DNA of 64,000 bases from Nocardia brasiliensis NBRC 14402 (GTDB lineage Bacteria; Actinomycetota; Actinomycetes; Mycobacteriales; Mycobacteriaceae): positions 1 to 64,000 of the forward strand of contig NZ_BAFT02000061.1 of the NCBI RefSeq assembly GCF_000308475.2, in the 5' to 3' direction. Made by a program: the position numbers and the translations under genes. The notes beneath the pieces were generated by a model. That model saw only the letters and a program-made list of their open reading frames with translations. It was not told the DNA's origin and ran no database searches. Of this stretch, positions 1-10,138 are shown piece after piece; position 1 is the stretch's first letter; the number at the start of each line of letters is the position of its first letter.

Positions 1-3000
1 AGCACGCCCTTCGGCGCGCCGGTCGAACCCGACGTATAGATGACGTAGGCCGCGTTGTCCGGCGCGAGAAACGGCCGGTGCGTCCGGCCCGCGCGATGGT
101 GCTGTGCCGCGGCCATCGACGCGCCGTCCAACCGCAGCACGGGCCGCGCGTCCGCCGTCATGTACCGCAGCCGTGCTGCCGGATAGTCCTGGTCCAGTGG
201 CAGATACGTGGCTCCGGTCTGCAGTACACCGAGCATGGCGACGACGCTGTCGGCCGAGCGCGGCAAGCTCACCGCCACCACCTCTTCGGTGCGCACGCCC
301 TGTGCGATCAGCCAATTCGCCACTCGTTCGGCGCGCGCCTCCAGCTGGGCGTAGGTGAGCACGGTCGGGCCGCAGATCACCGCGGGCCGCTGCGGCGTCG
401 CGGCGACCTGGCGGGCGACCAAGTCCGGGACCGTCGCCGTGGGTGGCGCCGCCGCGGTGTCGTTCCACGTCACCAGCAGGTTCTGTCGTTCCTCCGGCAG
501 CACGATATCCAGTGCCGCGACCGGGGCTGCCGGTTCGGCGACCACAGTTTCGAGCAGCTGTACGAAACGGCGGGCGAGCGCCTCGACGGTGGGCCGATCG
601 AACAGATCGGTCGCGTACTCGACGCTGCCGAGGTAACCCGCGGGCGACTCTTCCAGTGCGAAGAACAGGTCCAGTTTGGCGGTGCCGGTGCGCACCGGCA
701 CCGCGGTGACCTCCAGCCCGGGCAGGTCGAATTCGTGCGCCATATTGTTCTGCAACGCGAACATCACCTGGCACAGCGGGTGAAACGCCGTCGACCGCAC
801 CGGATTCAGCAGTTCGATCAGTCGCTCGAACGGCAGATCCTGATTCGTGTAGGCCCCCAACGCCTTTGCGCGGACCTGGTCGAGCACCGCGGAGAACGCG
901 GCGTTCCGGGACACCTCGACCCGCAGCACCCAGGTGTTGACGAACAGCCCCACCAACTCCGCGGTCGCCGCATCGGTACGGCCGGCGATCGGCGTCCCGA
1001 TCGGAATATCGGCTCCCGCACCGAGTTTGTGCAGCAGAACCGCGAACACCGCCTGCAACACCATCGACGCGGTCGCGCCGCGCTCGCGTCCGGCCTGTTC
1101 CACCGCGGCCCGCAGCCGCGGCCCCACCGTGAATTCGACGATATCGCCGCGTGCGCTCGCGATCTTCGGGCGCGGCCGATCCCAGGGCAGCGTCAACTGT
1201 GCGGGCAGTTCGGCTAGTTCCCGGCGCCAGTACGCGAACTGTTGCGCCGCCGGGCTTTTCGGATCACCGGGGTCGCCGAGCAGGTCCCGCTGCCATATCG
1301 CGTAGTCGGCGTATCGGACCGGCGGATCCGGCCGATCCGGTTCCCGGCCCGCGCAGCGGGCCGCGTACGACTCGGACAGATCGCGCGCCAGCACCGGAAG
1401 CGATCCGCCGTCGCAGGCGATGTGGTGCAGCACCAGCAGCAGGACGTGCTCGTCGGCCGCACAGCGGAACAGGCTCGCCCGCAACGGGATATCTCGCGTC
1501 AGATCGAACTCGTAGCGCGCGGCGGCGTCCAGCGCGCCACGCACGTCCGCGACGTCGGCCACCGGGACGTCGATTACCGTCGCCGCCCGCACCCGCTGCA
1601 CCGGCACGCCCGCGACCTCGGTGTACACGGTGCGCAGACTCTCGTGCCGGCGCACCAGATCGGTCACCGCCGACCGCAGTGCGGCGAGATCGACCGGCCC
1701 GGTCAGCCGGACCGCCAGCGGAATGTTGTACGTCGCGGACGCGCCTTCCAGCCGGGCGAGAAACCACAGTCGTTGCTGCGCAAAGGACAACGGCACCGGC
1801 GTGGGATGAGCCCGCCGCACCAGCGCCGGACGCACCGGCATGCTCTCGTCCAGCCGGGTCGCCAGCAGCGCCGGTGTCGGTGCCTCGAACACCGTCAGGA
1901 TCGGCACTTCGATTCCGCAGACCTGTCTGATCCGGGCGGCCAATCCGGTGACGGCCAGCGAATGCCCGCCGAGCTCGAAGAAGTCGTCGTCCGCGCCGAC
2001 CCGTGCCGCGCCGAGCACCTCGGCGAACAACCCGGCGAGCATCCGCTCCCGCGGCGTCACCGGCGCGCGATAGGCAACCCGTTGTCGCGCAGGCTTCTTC
2101 GGTTCGGCAGGCCTCGGCGCGGCACTGCCGACGGTCAGCGCCGGATCGGCCACCACCATCGCCAGCAAGCGCACGAACGCTGCGGCCAAGCCCTCGACGG
2201 TGTGCTGGTCGAACAGGTCGCTGGCGTATTCCACGCTGCCGCTGTACCCGCTGGACACCGCTGCCTCGAGCACGAAGAGCAGGTCGAATCTCGCCGTTCC
2301 GGTGTGTAACGCGAGCGGTTCGGCGGCGACGCCGGGCAGGTCGAATTCGGGAACCGCAGTGTTCTGCACGGCGAACATCACCTGGCACAGCGGATGGAAC
2401 GCCGTCGACCGCACCGGATTCAGCAGTTCGACCAGCCGCTCGAACGGCAGGTCCTGATTGGCGTAGGCGCCTAGTGCTTTGGCGCGTACCTGGTCGAGCA
2501 CCTCGTCGAACCGCGCCTGCGCGCCGATGCGTACCCGCAGGACCCAGGTGTTCACGAACAACCCCACCAGTTCGCTCAACGCGTCGTCGGTGCGACCCGC
2601 GATCGGGCTGCCGATCGCGATCTCCGGCCCGGCGCCCGACTGGTGCAACAACACCGCGAAGACCGACTGCAACAGCATCGAGGCGGTGGCGCCCCGGCTG
2701 CGCGCCGAATCCTCGACCGCCGCCCGCAATCCGGCGTCGATCGCGAACTCCACGACAGCACCGCGCATGCTCATCGTCGCCGGGCGTGGCCGGTCGGTCG
2801 GCAGCGACAGCTGCTGCGGCAGTCCCGCGAGCTCGGTCCGCCAGTACTCGAACTGCCGCGACAGCAGGCTCGCGGGATCGTCGATGTCCCCCAGCAGGTC
2901 CCGCTGCCACGCGGCGTAGTCGGTGTACCGCACCGGCAACTGCGGCAGCTCCGGCGTTCGCCCGGCGCATCTGGCCGAATACGCCGCCGACAGGTCGCGC

Positions 3001-6000
3001 GCCAGCGGTCCCAGCGACCCGCCGTCCGCCGCGCAGTGATGCACCACGAGCACGAACACCAGCTCGTCGCCAACGCACTGGAACGCGGTGGCCCGCAACG
3101 GAATCTCGGTGGCTAGATCGAAGGGCCGCCGGGCCACGTCAGACATCGCCTGCGGCAGTTGCGCCGCGGTCAATGCGCGTACTTCGAACGGCACCGCGAG
3201 CCGCTCCGGATCGCGCACGACTTGTACTGGCGCACCGTCGATCTCGGGAAAGACCGTCCGCAGGCTCTCGTGTCTGCGCACGACGTCGCGCACCGCACCC
3301 GCGAGCGCGCCGAGATCGACCGGTCCGGTGAGCCGCACCGCCACCGGAATGTGGTACGTCGCCGACGGTCCCCGCAGCCGGTCCAGAAACCACATGCGCT
3401 GCTGCGCGGAAGACAGCGCACTGCGCTCCATACGGTCGCGTCTGGTCAGCGGCGGACGCGGCGGCAAGCTCGGGTCGAGGCGCGTCGCGAGCAAGGCCGG
3501 GGTCGGCGCCTCGAACACCGTCAGGACCGGCACCTCGAGTCCCAGCACGACGCGGATGCGGTTCACCAGACGCGTGGTCGCCAGCGAGTGTCCGCCCCGG
3601 TCGAAGAAGTCGTCGTCGGCGCCGACCCGCTCGACGCCGAGGATTTCGGCGAACAGCTCGGTGAGCACCAACTCCGGCAATGATTCCGGTGCCCGGTACG
3701 CCGAGCGCGCCAGGAACTCCGGTGCGGGCAGCGCCCGGGTGTCCAGCTTGCCGTTCGCGGTCAACGGCAATTCGTCGAGCACCACCAGCGCCGCGGGCAC
3801 CAGGTTCGGCGGCAGGGCGCCGACGAGGTGTGCGCGCACCGCCTCCGGGTCGAGGACACAACCGGCTGCCGCGACCAGGTAGGCGACGAGCTGAGCGCCG
3901 AGACGCTCGTCGGTGTGCACCACCACGACGGCTTGTGCGACCGGCGTCAGATTCGTCAGCACCGCCGCGATCTCTCCGGGTTCCACCCGGACGCCACGGA
4001 GCTTCACCTGGAAGTCCGTGCGCCCCAGGAACTCCAGTTCGTGGCGGGCGGTCCACCTGCCGAGATCGCCGGTGCGATACATCCGCGCGCCCGGGACGAA
4101 GGGGTCGGCCACGAACCGCTCTGCGGTCAGGTCCGCCCGCCCTACGTACCCGTGCGCCAGCTGGGCGCCGGCCACGTACAGTTCACCGGCCACCCCGTCC
4201 GGGACCAGTCCCAGTCCGCTGTCCAGCACGTAGATCCGGGTGTTGTCCACGGGCGCGCCGATCGGCACCGAGACCGTGTCCGCCGCGCTCACCTCGTGGA
4301 AGGTGACGTCCACGGCCGCCTCGGTCGGACCGTACAGATTGTGCAACCGCGCGCCGGTCAGTGCGCGCAGGCGCTGCGCCGTCGCGGCGGGCAACGCCTC
4401 ACCGGACGCGAAAACCTGCCGCAGACTGCGGCATTCGGCGGCCTTCGGCTCCGCGACGAACACCGCGAGCAGCGCGGGCACGAAATGCACGGTGCTGATC
4501 TGCTGTTCGGTGATGATCCGGGCCAGATAGGCCGGATCCCGATGCCCGTACGGTTCGGCGACCACCAGCCGGGCGCCGATCTGCAAGGGCCAGAACAGCT
4601 CCCACACCGATACGTCGAACGTCGCGGGCGTCTTCTGCAACACCGCGTCGTCCGCGCGCAGGCCGTACTCCGCCTGCATCCAGACCAGCCGGTTGACGAT
4701 CGCCGCGTGCGGCACCGCCACGCCTTTGGGCGCGCCGGTCGAACCGGAAGTGAACAGGACATAGGCGATCGCACCGGCGCGCGGCCGGGCGTCCGGCAGG
4801 GGCGCGTCGTCGAATCCGGAGAGGTCGAGCCGATCGACCCGTACCTGCCGTACTCGCCGGGTCGCCAGGTCCCTACCCGCGGTGAGCAGCAGTGCCGGCT
4901 TCGCCGACGCCACCATCTGGTCGACGCGTCCCAGCGGGTGGTCGGGGTCGACCGGCAGGTACCCGCCGCCGGCCACGAGCACCGCGTATATCGAGATCAC
5001 CAGATCGTCGCAGCGCCGCATGCCGATCGCCACCAACGCACCCGGCCGCACGCCTACCGACCCCAGGTAGCGGGCCAGCCGGTGTACCCGTGCCGCGAAC
5101 TCGCGGTAGGTCAGCGTCGTACCCGCGTACGTCAGCGCCGGCGCGTCCGGCGTCCGCCGCACCTGCGCCTCGAACATCGAGACCAGCGTCGCCGTCGGAT
5201 CGCTGGGCCGGGCGGCGCCACGGCAGGATTCGAGCAGCTGCGCGCGCTCGGCGGGCTCGAGCAGGTCGATGTCGCCGACCGTGGCCGAGGGCGTCCGCAC
5301 AACCAGCGCGAGTATCCGCACGAATCGCGCGGCGAGGCGTTCGACGGTGTCCCGATCGAAGAGGTCGGTCGCGTACTCGACGCTGCCCGCGTAACCCCCG
5401 CCGGGCACCTCGGTCAGCGCGAAGAACAGATCGAACCGAGATGTTCCGGTGCCGACCGTCATGGGTTCGACCCGCACTCCCGGAAAGGCGAATTCGTGGA
5501 ACATGTTGTTCTGCAACGCGAACATCACTTGGAACAGCGGGTGCATCGCCGTCGAGCGCGCCGGGTTCAGTTGTGCCGTCAGCTGTTCGAACGGCAGGTC
5601 CTGGTTCGCGTAGGCGTGCAACGCCTTGCGCCGGACCTGGGCGAGCACGTCCGCGAACGTCGAGCGGTGGGTGACCGCGACGCGCAACACCCACGTGTTC
5701 ACGAAGAAGCCCACCAGCTCGGCCGCCGCGTCGTCGGTCCGGCCCGCGATCGGGCTGCCGATCGCGAGATCGACACCCGCGCCGAGCTTGTGCAGCACCA
5801 CGGCGAACACCGATTGCAGCACCATCGACGCGGTCGCCGTCCGGTCGAGCGCCAGGGCTTCCACCGCCGAACGCAATTCGGGCCCGACCTCGAAGGCGAC
5901 CGTATCGCCGCGGTGGCTCGCGACCTTCGGCCGGGGCCGGTCGGGCGGTAGCGTCGACTGCTCGGGCAGGCCCGCCAGTTCCGCCCGCCAATACTCCAGC

Positions 6001-9000
6001 TGAACCGCCGAGACACTCGCCGGGTCCGCGGGATCGCCGAGGAGGTCCCGCTGCCACAGCGTGTAGTCGGCGTACTGCACCGTGCGCCGAGCCGGTTCCG
6101 GAGGTTGCCCGGCGCACCGAGCTGCGTACGCCAGCGACAGATCGCGCGCCAGCACCGGCAGCGAACCGCCGTCACAGGCACTGTGATGCAGCACCAGGAT
6201 CAGCACATGCTCGTCGGCGGCGACCCGAAACAGTCTGGCACGCAACGGTATATCCGCCGAGAGATCGAACCGGCGCCGGGCTTCGTCCCGCACCGCCGCC
6301 GCGACGTCGACGACCTCGGTCACCGGCAGCTCGACCGTGGCGCTCGCGCAGATCCGCTGTACCGCCGCACCCGCCACCTCGGCGAGCACCGTGCGCAGAC
6401 TCTCGTGCCTGCGCACCACGTCCCCGACCGCCGCACCCAGCGCGGACACGTCCAGCGGCCCGGTCAATCGCACCGCCGACGGCACGTTGTACGTGGCCGA
6501 AGGCCCGTACAGCCGATACAGGAACCACAACCGCTGCTGGGCGAAGGAAGCCGGAATCCGTGCGGGCCGCGCGCGGGCGATCAGCGCCGGTCGGGCCTCG
6601 GCACCGCGGTCGAGGCGGGCCGCCAGCAATGCCGGGGTCGGCGCGTCGAACACCGTCAGGATCGGCACTTCGACGCCCAGCACCGCCCTGATGCGACCGA
6701 CGAGCCGGGTCGCCGAGAGGGAGTGCCCGCCCAGCGCGAAGAAATCGTCGTCGGCACCCACCGCACCGACCGCCAAGGTCTCGGCGAACAGCTCCGCCAC
6801 CGCACGCTCGCTTGTGGTCGCGGGTGCCCGAGAACGGTTGTGCGCGAAGACCTCCGGTACCGGGAGCGCACTTCGGTCCACCTTGCCGTGCACGGTCAGC
6901 GGGAACTCGTCGAGCACCACGACCGTCGGCAGCATGACGTCGGGCAACAACTCTCGCAGGTGCGCGCGCAGATCCGCGACCACCGAGGCGGTCTGCGGAT
7001 TGTTCGCGTAGTGGGCCGGGGCTTGTGGCGGACCGTCGGGCAGGTAGACATCGGTGAGCGGGCAGTCGGGCGCATCCGCGAGAAATATCGCGTCCATGTG
7101 GCCTTTCCGGGCCGACCACGTCACCGCGGCGGTCCGGCCGTTCGCCGCGGCGAGCAGGTGCAGGTCCTCGGGAAGCAGCCCGTCGCGGGACGATCGCGGC
7201 TCGCCGATCGCCTCCGCCGTCGCGTCGAGATCGCGATCGACGCCCGCGTGCGGAATCTCGGTGACGCGCAACGTCGCGGTGTGCACGTCACGCAAGGCAG
7301 CACCCAGTGCATCGCGACCGGTGAACGGCAGTCGCGGCCCGGGCGCCAGAGACCTTGCGTCCGTCGGTTGTTTACGCAAGACGACGTCGTACCGGTAGGA
7401 CGTCAGCTCGTTGCTCGACGCTCCTCGTCGCAGTGCGATGTCGACCGCACCGATTTCAGCCGTCTCGCGAGCCAGTGCCGTGAAGTAGTCAGGTGCCAGC
7501 AACAGTTCCGGTTCGGCGCGCAGCGCCGCTTCGACCCGGGTACGCAGCACGCCCGGGTCGGCGATACCGTGCCGCGCGAGCTGCACCGCAGCGGTGTGTG
7601 TTTCGTGCAAGGCCAGGTTCCGGATATCGCCGAGAAACAGCGCACCATCCGGCCGGAGTACGCGCAGTGCTTGCTCCAGCACGCGTCGCAGGTAGCGTTC
7701 GCTCGGGAAGTACTGCACGACGGAGTTCAGGATGATCGTGTCGAACCACTCGCTCGGCAGTCCGGCCAGATCATGCGCCGCCCGCCGCTCCAGCACTACC
7801 TGTCCGGCCCACTCGGCGTCGAGCCGCCCCGCCAGGTTCCGGATCGCCGCCGCGGAAACGTCGGTGGCGTGGTACTCCGCGCATTCCGCGGCAAGCGCGG
7901 ACAGCAGCAGACCGGTGCCGACGCCGAGCTCGAGCACCCGGCTCGGCCGCAGCGTGCGGATCCGGGCGACGGTCGCGTCCCGCCACTGCCGCATCTCCTC
8001 GACCGGAATCGGTGCGCCCGTGTAACTGTCGTGCCAACCCGCGAATTCGGCCGTGGCGTCGTCGGCGTAGACCTCGTCGTAGAGCCGATGCCAGTGCTCG
8101 ATCCGCGCATCCTCGTCGCCGGCATCGGACACCGCCCGGGCGGAGTCGACGGTGACGTACCCGAGCAATCGGGCGGCACCCCCGATGGACCGCACGGTGA
8201 CCACCGCCCGCGTCACGACCGGGTGCACGGACAGCGCCGCCTCGATTTCCCCGGGCTCGATCCGCACCCCGTGCACCTTGACCTGAAAATCGTTACGCCC
8301 CAGATACTCCAGATCGCCCTCGGCGTTCCAGCGCACCCGATCCCCGGTGCGGTACATCCGCTGCCCGGCCGTGAACGGGTCGGCCACGAATCGATCCGCC
8401 GTCGCGCCGACGCGTCCGAGGTAGCCGCGCGCCAACTGCACCCCCGCCAGGTACAGTTCCCCGACCGCTCCGGCCGGGACGGGTGCCAATCGCGTGTCCA
8501 GCACGTACACCCGGGTATTGGGCACGGGACGTCCGATCGGCACCGATCCGGTGTCGGTGCCGCGCACCTCGTGCCGGGTGACGTCGATGGCCGCCTCCGT
8601 CGGCCCGTACAGGTTGTGCAGGCGTGCACCGGTGACGGCGACCGTCGCCTGCGCCAGTGGGCCGGGCAAGGCCTCGCCCGAGGCGAAAATCGCACGCAAC
8701 CCGTGACATTCGGCCGCACCGGTCGCGGTGCGGAACAACTCCAGCAGGGACGGCACGAAGTGCACGACCGTCACCGCTTCGCGCGCGATGAGTTCGGTCA
8801 GATAGCCCGGGTCGCGGTGCCCACCCGGCGCCGCGAGCACCAACCGCGCGCCGGCCTGCAACGGCAACAAGAGTTCCCACATCGACACGTCGAACGAAAC
8901 GGGCGTTTTGTGCAGTACCGCGTCGCCGTCGTCCAAACCGTACTCCGCCTGCATCCATGCCAGCCGGTTCACCAGTGCCGCGTGCGACACCGCCACCCCT

Positions 9001-9518
9001 TTCGGCTGACCGGTCGAGCCGGACGTGAACATCACGTAGGCCACATTCGCGGAACGCAATACGCCCAGCCGTTCCGCGTCGGTGATCGGCTCCGGCGAAA
9101 AGCCGGACACATCAATACGATCCATCGGGATCGCACCCGGCCCGACATCGAATCCCGAATCCGCGAGAGTCAATATCCGCGCTACCCGGGCCGAGTCGAG
9201 GACGTAGCGATTACGCGCGCCGGGATGCTCCGGGTCGATGGGCACACACCCGCCGCCGGCGAGTTGGATCGCATACACGGCGACGACGAGTTCGACCGAG
9301 CGCGGAATCGCGATGCCCACCAGCGAATCCGGGCCGACGCCCTGCGCGATCAAATACCGGGCCCAGCGCCGCGCCAGTCCCGCGAACTCCCCATAGGTCA
9401 GCGATATCCCGTCGAATGTCACCGCGACGGAGTCGGTCCGGCGCGCCACCTGCTCCTCGAACAACGACAACCAGGTCGCCGCGCGCGCGACGACGACCGG
9501 TCCGGCGGGATCCAACAT
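1..9518 (-). CDS. Multimodular non-ribosomal peptide synthetase, 3' end beyond the window
   Basis: Peptide assembly line, cytoplasmic; about 3170 residues are visible and the C-terminus lies outside the window. The ATG at 9518 has a strong GGAGGAAGG site upstream. Domain order: A1 (about 9480-8140) interrupted by an N-methyltransferase (8110-7360, motif ELGVGTG) between A8 and A9; T1 (Ser at 6722-6720); C1 (6610-5300, HHSACDG); A2 (5200-3720); T2 (Ser at 3587-3585, RGGHS instead of LGGHS); C2 (3480-2180, HHCAADG); a carrier domain with no A domain (Ser at 1961-1959); C3 (1850-520, HHIACDG); A3 (500 to the edge). Aligning to the GrsA pocket I read DVWHFSLIDK for A1 and DVWHFSLVDK for A2. Both match the serine code, so the chain probably starts with N-methyl-serine then serine. 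With no leading C domain this is an initiating enzyme. It diverges from the amine oxidase gene; product unknown. Confidence 0.95.
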   Translation of the reverse strand, partial: MLDPAGPVVVARAATWLSLFEEQVARRTDSVAVTFDGISLTYGEFAGLARRWARYLIAQGVGPDSLVGIAIPRSVELVVAVYAIQLAGGGCVPIDPEHPGARNRYVLDSARVARILTLADSGFDVGPGAIPMDRIDVSGFSPEPITDAERLGVLRSANVAYVMFTSGSTGQPKGVAVSHAALVNRLAWMQAEYGLDDGDAVLHKTPVSFDVSMWELLLPLQAGARLVLAAPGGHRDPGYLTELIAREAVTVVHFVPSLLELFRTATGAAECHGLRAIFASGEALPGPLAQATVAVTGARLHNLYGPTEAAIDVTRHEVRGTDTGSVPIGRPVPNTRVYVLDTRLAPVPAGAVGELYLAGVQLARGYLGRVGATADRFVADPFTAGQRMYRTGDRVRWNAEGDLEYLGRNDFQVKVHGVRIEPGEIEAALSVHPVVTRAVVTVRSIGGAARLLGYVTVDSARAVSDAGDEDARIEHWHRLYDEVYADDATAEFAGWHDSYTGAPIPVEEMRQWRDATVARIRTLRPSRVLELGVGTGLLLSALAAECAEYHATDVSAAAIRNLAGRLDAEWAGQVVLERRAAHDLAGLPSEWFDTIILNSVVQYFPSERYLRRVLEQALRVLRPDGALFLGDIRNLALHETHTAAVQLARHGIADPGVLRTRVEAALRAEPELLLAPDYFTALARETAEIGAVDIALRRGASSNELTSYRYDVVLRKQPTDARSLAPGPRLPFTGRDALGAALRDVHTATLRVTEIPHAGVDRDLDATAEAIGEPRSSRDGLLPEDLHLLAAANGRTAAVTWSARKGHMDAIFLADAPDCPLTDVYLPDGPPQAPAHYANNPQTASVVADLRAHLRELLPDVMLPTVVVLDEFPLTVHGKVDRSALPVPEVFAHNRSRAPATTSERAVAELFAETLAVGAVGADDDFFALGGHSLSATRLVGRIRAVLGVEVPILTVFDAPTPALLAARLDRGAEARPALIARARPARIPASFAQQRLWFLYRLYGPSATYNVPSAVRLTGPLDVSALGAAVGDVVRRHESLRTVLAEVAGAAVQRICASATVELPVTEVVDVAAAVRDEARRRFDLSADIPLRARLFRVAADEHVLILVLHHSACDGGSLPVLARDLSLAYAARCAGQPPEPARRTVQYADYTLWQRDLLGDPADPASVSAVQLEYWRAELAGLPEQSTLPPDRPRPKVASHRGDTVAFEVGPELRSAVEALALDRTATASMVLQSVFAVVLHKLGAGVDLAIGSPIAGRTDDAAAELVGFFVNTWVLRVAVTHRSTFADVLAQVRRKALHAYANQDLPFEQLTAQLNPARSTAMHPLFQVMFALQNNMFHEFAFPGVRVEPMTVGTGTSRFDLFFALTEVPGGGYAGSVEYATDLFDRDTVERLAARFVRILALVVRTPSATVGDIDLLEPAERAQLLESCRGAARPSDPTATLVSMFEAQVRRTPDAPALTYAGTTLTYREFAARVHRLARYLGSVGVRPGALVAIGMRRCDDLVISIYAVLVAGGGYLPVDPDHPLGRVDQMVASAKPALLLTAGRDLATRRVRQVRVDRLDLSGFDDAPLPDARPRAGAIAYVLFTSGSTGAPKGVAVPHAAIVNRLVWMQAEYGLRADDAVLQKTPATFDVSVWELFWPLQIGARLVVAEPYGHRDPAYLARIITEQQISTVHFVPALLAVFVAEPKAAECRSLRQVFASGEALPAATAQRLRALTGARLHNLYGPTEAAVDVTFHEVSAADTVSVPIGAPVDNTRIYVLDSGLGLVPDGVAGELYVAGAQLAHGYVGRADLTAERFVADPFVPGARMYRTGDLGRWTARHELEFLGRTDFQVKLRGVRVEPGEIAAVLTNLTPVAQAVVVVHTDERLGAQLVAYLVAAAGCVLDPEAVRAHLVGALPPNLVPAALVVLDELPLTANGKLDTRALPAPEFLARSAYRAPESLPELVLTELFAEILGVERVGADDDFFDRGGHSLATTRLVNRIRVVLGLEVPVLTVFEAPTPALLATRLDPSLPPRPPLTRRDRMERSALSSAQQRMWFLDRLRGPSATYHIPVAVRLTGPVDLGALAGAVRDVVRRHESLRTVFPEIDGAPVQVVRDPERLAVPFEVRALTAAQLPQAMSDVARRPFDLATEIPLRATAFQCVGDELVFVLVVHHCAADGGSLGPLARDLSAAYSARCAGRTPELPQLPVRYTDYAAWQRDLLGDIDDPASLLSRQFEYWRTELAGLPQQLSLPTDRPRPATMSMRGAVVEFAIDAGLRAAVEDSARSRGATASMLLQSVFAVLLHQSGAGPEIAIGSPIAGRTDDALSELVGLFVNTWVLRVRIGAQARFDEVLDQVRAKALGAYANQDLPFERLVELLNPVRSTAFHPLCQVMFAVQNTAVPEFDLPGVAAEPLALHTGTARFDLLFVLEAAVSSGYSGSVEYASDLFDQHTVEGLAAAFVRLLAMVVADPALTVGSAAPRPAEPKKPARQRVAYRAPVTPRERMLAGLFAEVLGAARVGADDDFFELGGHSLAVTGLAARIRQVCGIEVPILTVFEAPTPALLATRLDESMPVRPALVRRAHPTPVPLSFAQQRLWFLARLEGASATYNIPLAVRLTGPVDLAALRSAVTDLVRRHESLRTVYTEVAGVPVQRVRAATVIDVPVADVADVRGALDAAARYEFDLTRDIPLRASLFRCAADEHVLLLVLHHIACDGGSLPVLARDLSESYAARCAGREPDRPDPPVRYADYAIWQRDLLGDPGDPKSPAAQQFAYWRRELAELPAQLTLPWDRPRPKIASARGDIVEFTVGPRLRAAVEQAGRERGATASMVLQAVFAVLLHKLGAGADIPIGTPIAGRTDAATAELVGLFVNTWVLRVEVSRNAAFSAVLDQVRAKALGAYTNQDLPFERLIELLNPVRSTAFHPLCQVMFALQNNMAHEFDLPGLEVTAVPVRTGTAKLDLFFALEESPAGYLGSVEYATDLFDRPTVEALARRFVQLLETVVAEPAAPVAALDIVLPEERQNLLVTWNDTAAAPPTATVPDLVARQVAATPQRPAVICGPTVLTYAQLEARAERVANWLIAQGVRTEEVVAVSLPRSADSVVAMLGVLQTGATYLPLDQDYPAARLRYMTADARPVLRLDGASMAAAQHHRAGRTHRPFLAPDNAAYVIYTSGSTGAPKGV
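1860..3480 (-). other. Condensation-carrier unit lacking an adenylation domain (inside the NRPS)
   Basis: Within the leftmost NRPS the C2 domain runs straight into a carrier domain. The C domain ends in the usual VEYASDLFD region, followed by a short Pro/Lys-rich linker (PAEPKKPARQR), then a carrier domain with intact LGGHSL (Ser codon 1961-1959), then the next C domain. No A3, A5, A8 or A10 motif lies between. C2 keeps HHxxxDG, so it looks catalytically competent. The unit may be loaded by an adenylation enzyme acting in trans, or be skipped. Confidence 0.85.
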
Positions 9519-9652
9519 GCCGATTCCCTTCCTCCGCTGCGCACCCCGAACATCCACGCAGGCCGGGACGCACGATCGAGCCGGCTATCATTCACCCCCA
9601 TAGCAGTTGGTGGATGAAAGCCCCGATTTCCTTGCCTCAACGCACAACACGA

Positions 9653-9668
9653 GCCAGGTTTTCCTGGC
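9653..9668. repeat. Perfect inverted repeat upstream of the NRPS gene
   Basis: GCCAGG-TTTT-CCTGGC, two perfect 6-base arms with a 4-base centre, about 135 bases upstream of the NRPS start codon. It could be an operator or an mRNA hairpin in the leader. No regulator can be assigned to it. Confidence 0.4.
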
Positions 9669-9970
9669 ACCCCGCTCAGCACGCTGACCGGTCGGTTACC
9701 ACTGCCCGCCCCCGAGGTCAAGCGTTCGCACACGATTAGCCCCGGCTTCAACTATCGCCTATCCGAAGATCGGCGACAGACCGTGCGTATCACCGATGGT
9801 CAGTGAAAACACCGGCAAGGACCGTGATTTGGACCCGATTCGCCGGAGAGTTGTCACGCTTCAAACAGCCGACGAATGTGACAACGGTCACAACGTGGCA
9901 AGCAAACAACGTCCCGCCAGTGAGGTGCACAACACACCCGCCGAGTTAAATTGCGGCAACTGAAACTTGT

Positions 9971-9999
9971 TTGCACCACTTCGGGCCCGTTGATACGAT
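9971..9999 (+). promoter_or_regulatory. Candidate sigma70-type promoter for the amine oxidase gene
   Basis: TTGCAC and TACGAT are separated by exactly 17 bases and lie about 140 bases upstream of the GTG at 10139, in the AT-rich part of the intergenic region. This is a sequence match only. Confidence 0.35.
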
Positions 10000-10138
10000 A
10001 ATTTCATTCGCAAAAGGATTATAGGTTGGATGCGGACGCTTGAAATTCGTCGACGCGATGACCTGTCGATGAAGTAGCTTCATCAATAACGTCAGCGAGG
10101 CCGGCGGAAATCAGTGGCAGTTCGCCGGAAGGATCGCA

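Larger units (their letters stand above)
9519..10138. other. Divergent intergenic region between NRPS and amine oxidase genes
   Basis: About 620 bases without a credible gene. The section from roughly 9760 to 10030 is clearly more AT-rich than its surroundings, as expected for promoters. It must hold the promoter of the leftward NRPS gene and that of the rightward amine oxidase gene. A perfect hairpin-like repeat (9653-9668) and one good promoter-like element (9971-9999) are listed separately. I see no MbtH-like or other small gene here. Confidence 0.6.

Noticed and set aside
9519-10138. Small gene (for example MbtH-like) in the divergent intergenic region
   Set aside because: No frame shows the MbtH sequence pattern, a ribosome site and high-GC codon use together; none is seen elsewhere in the window either.
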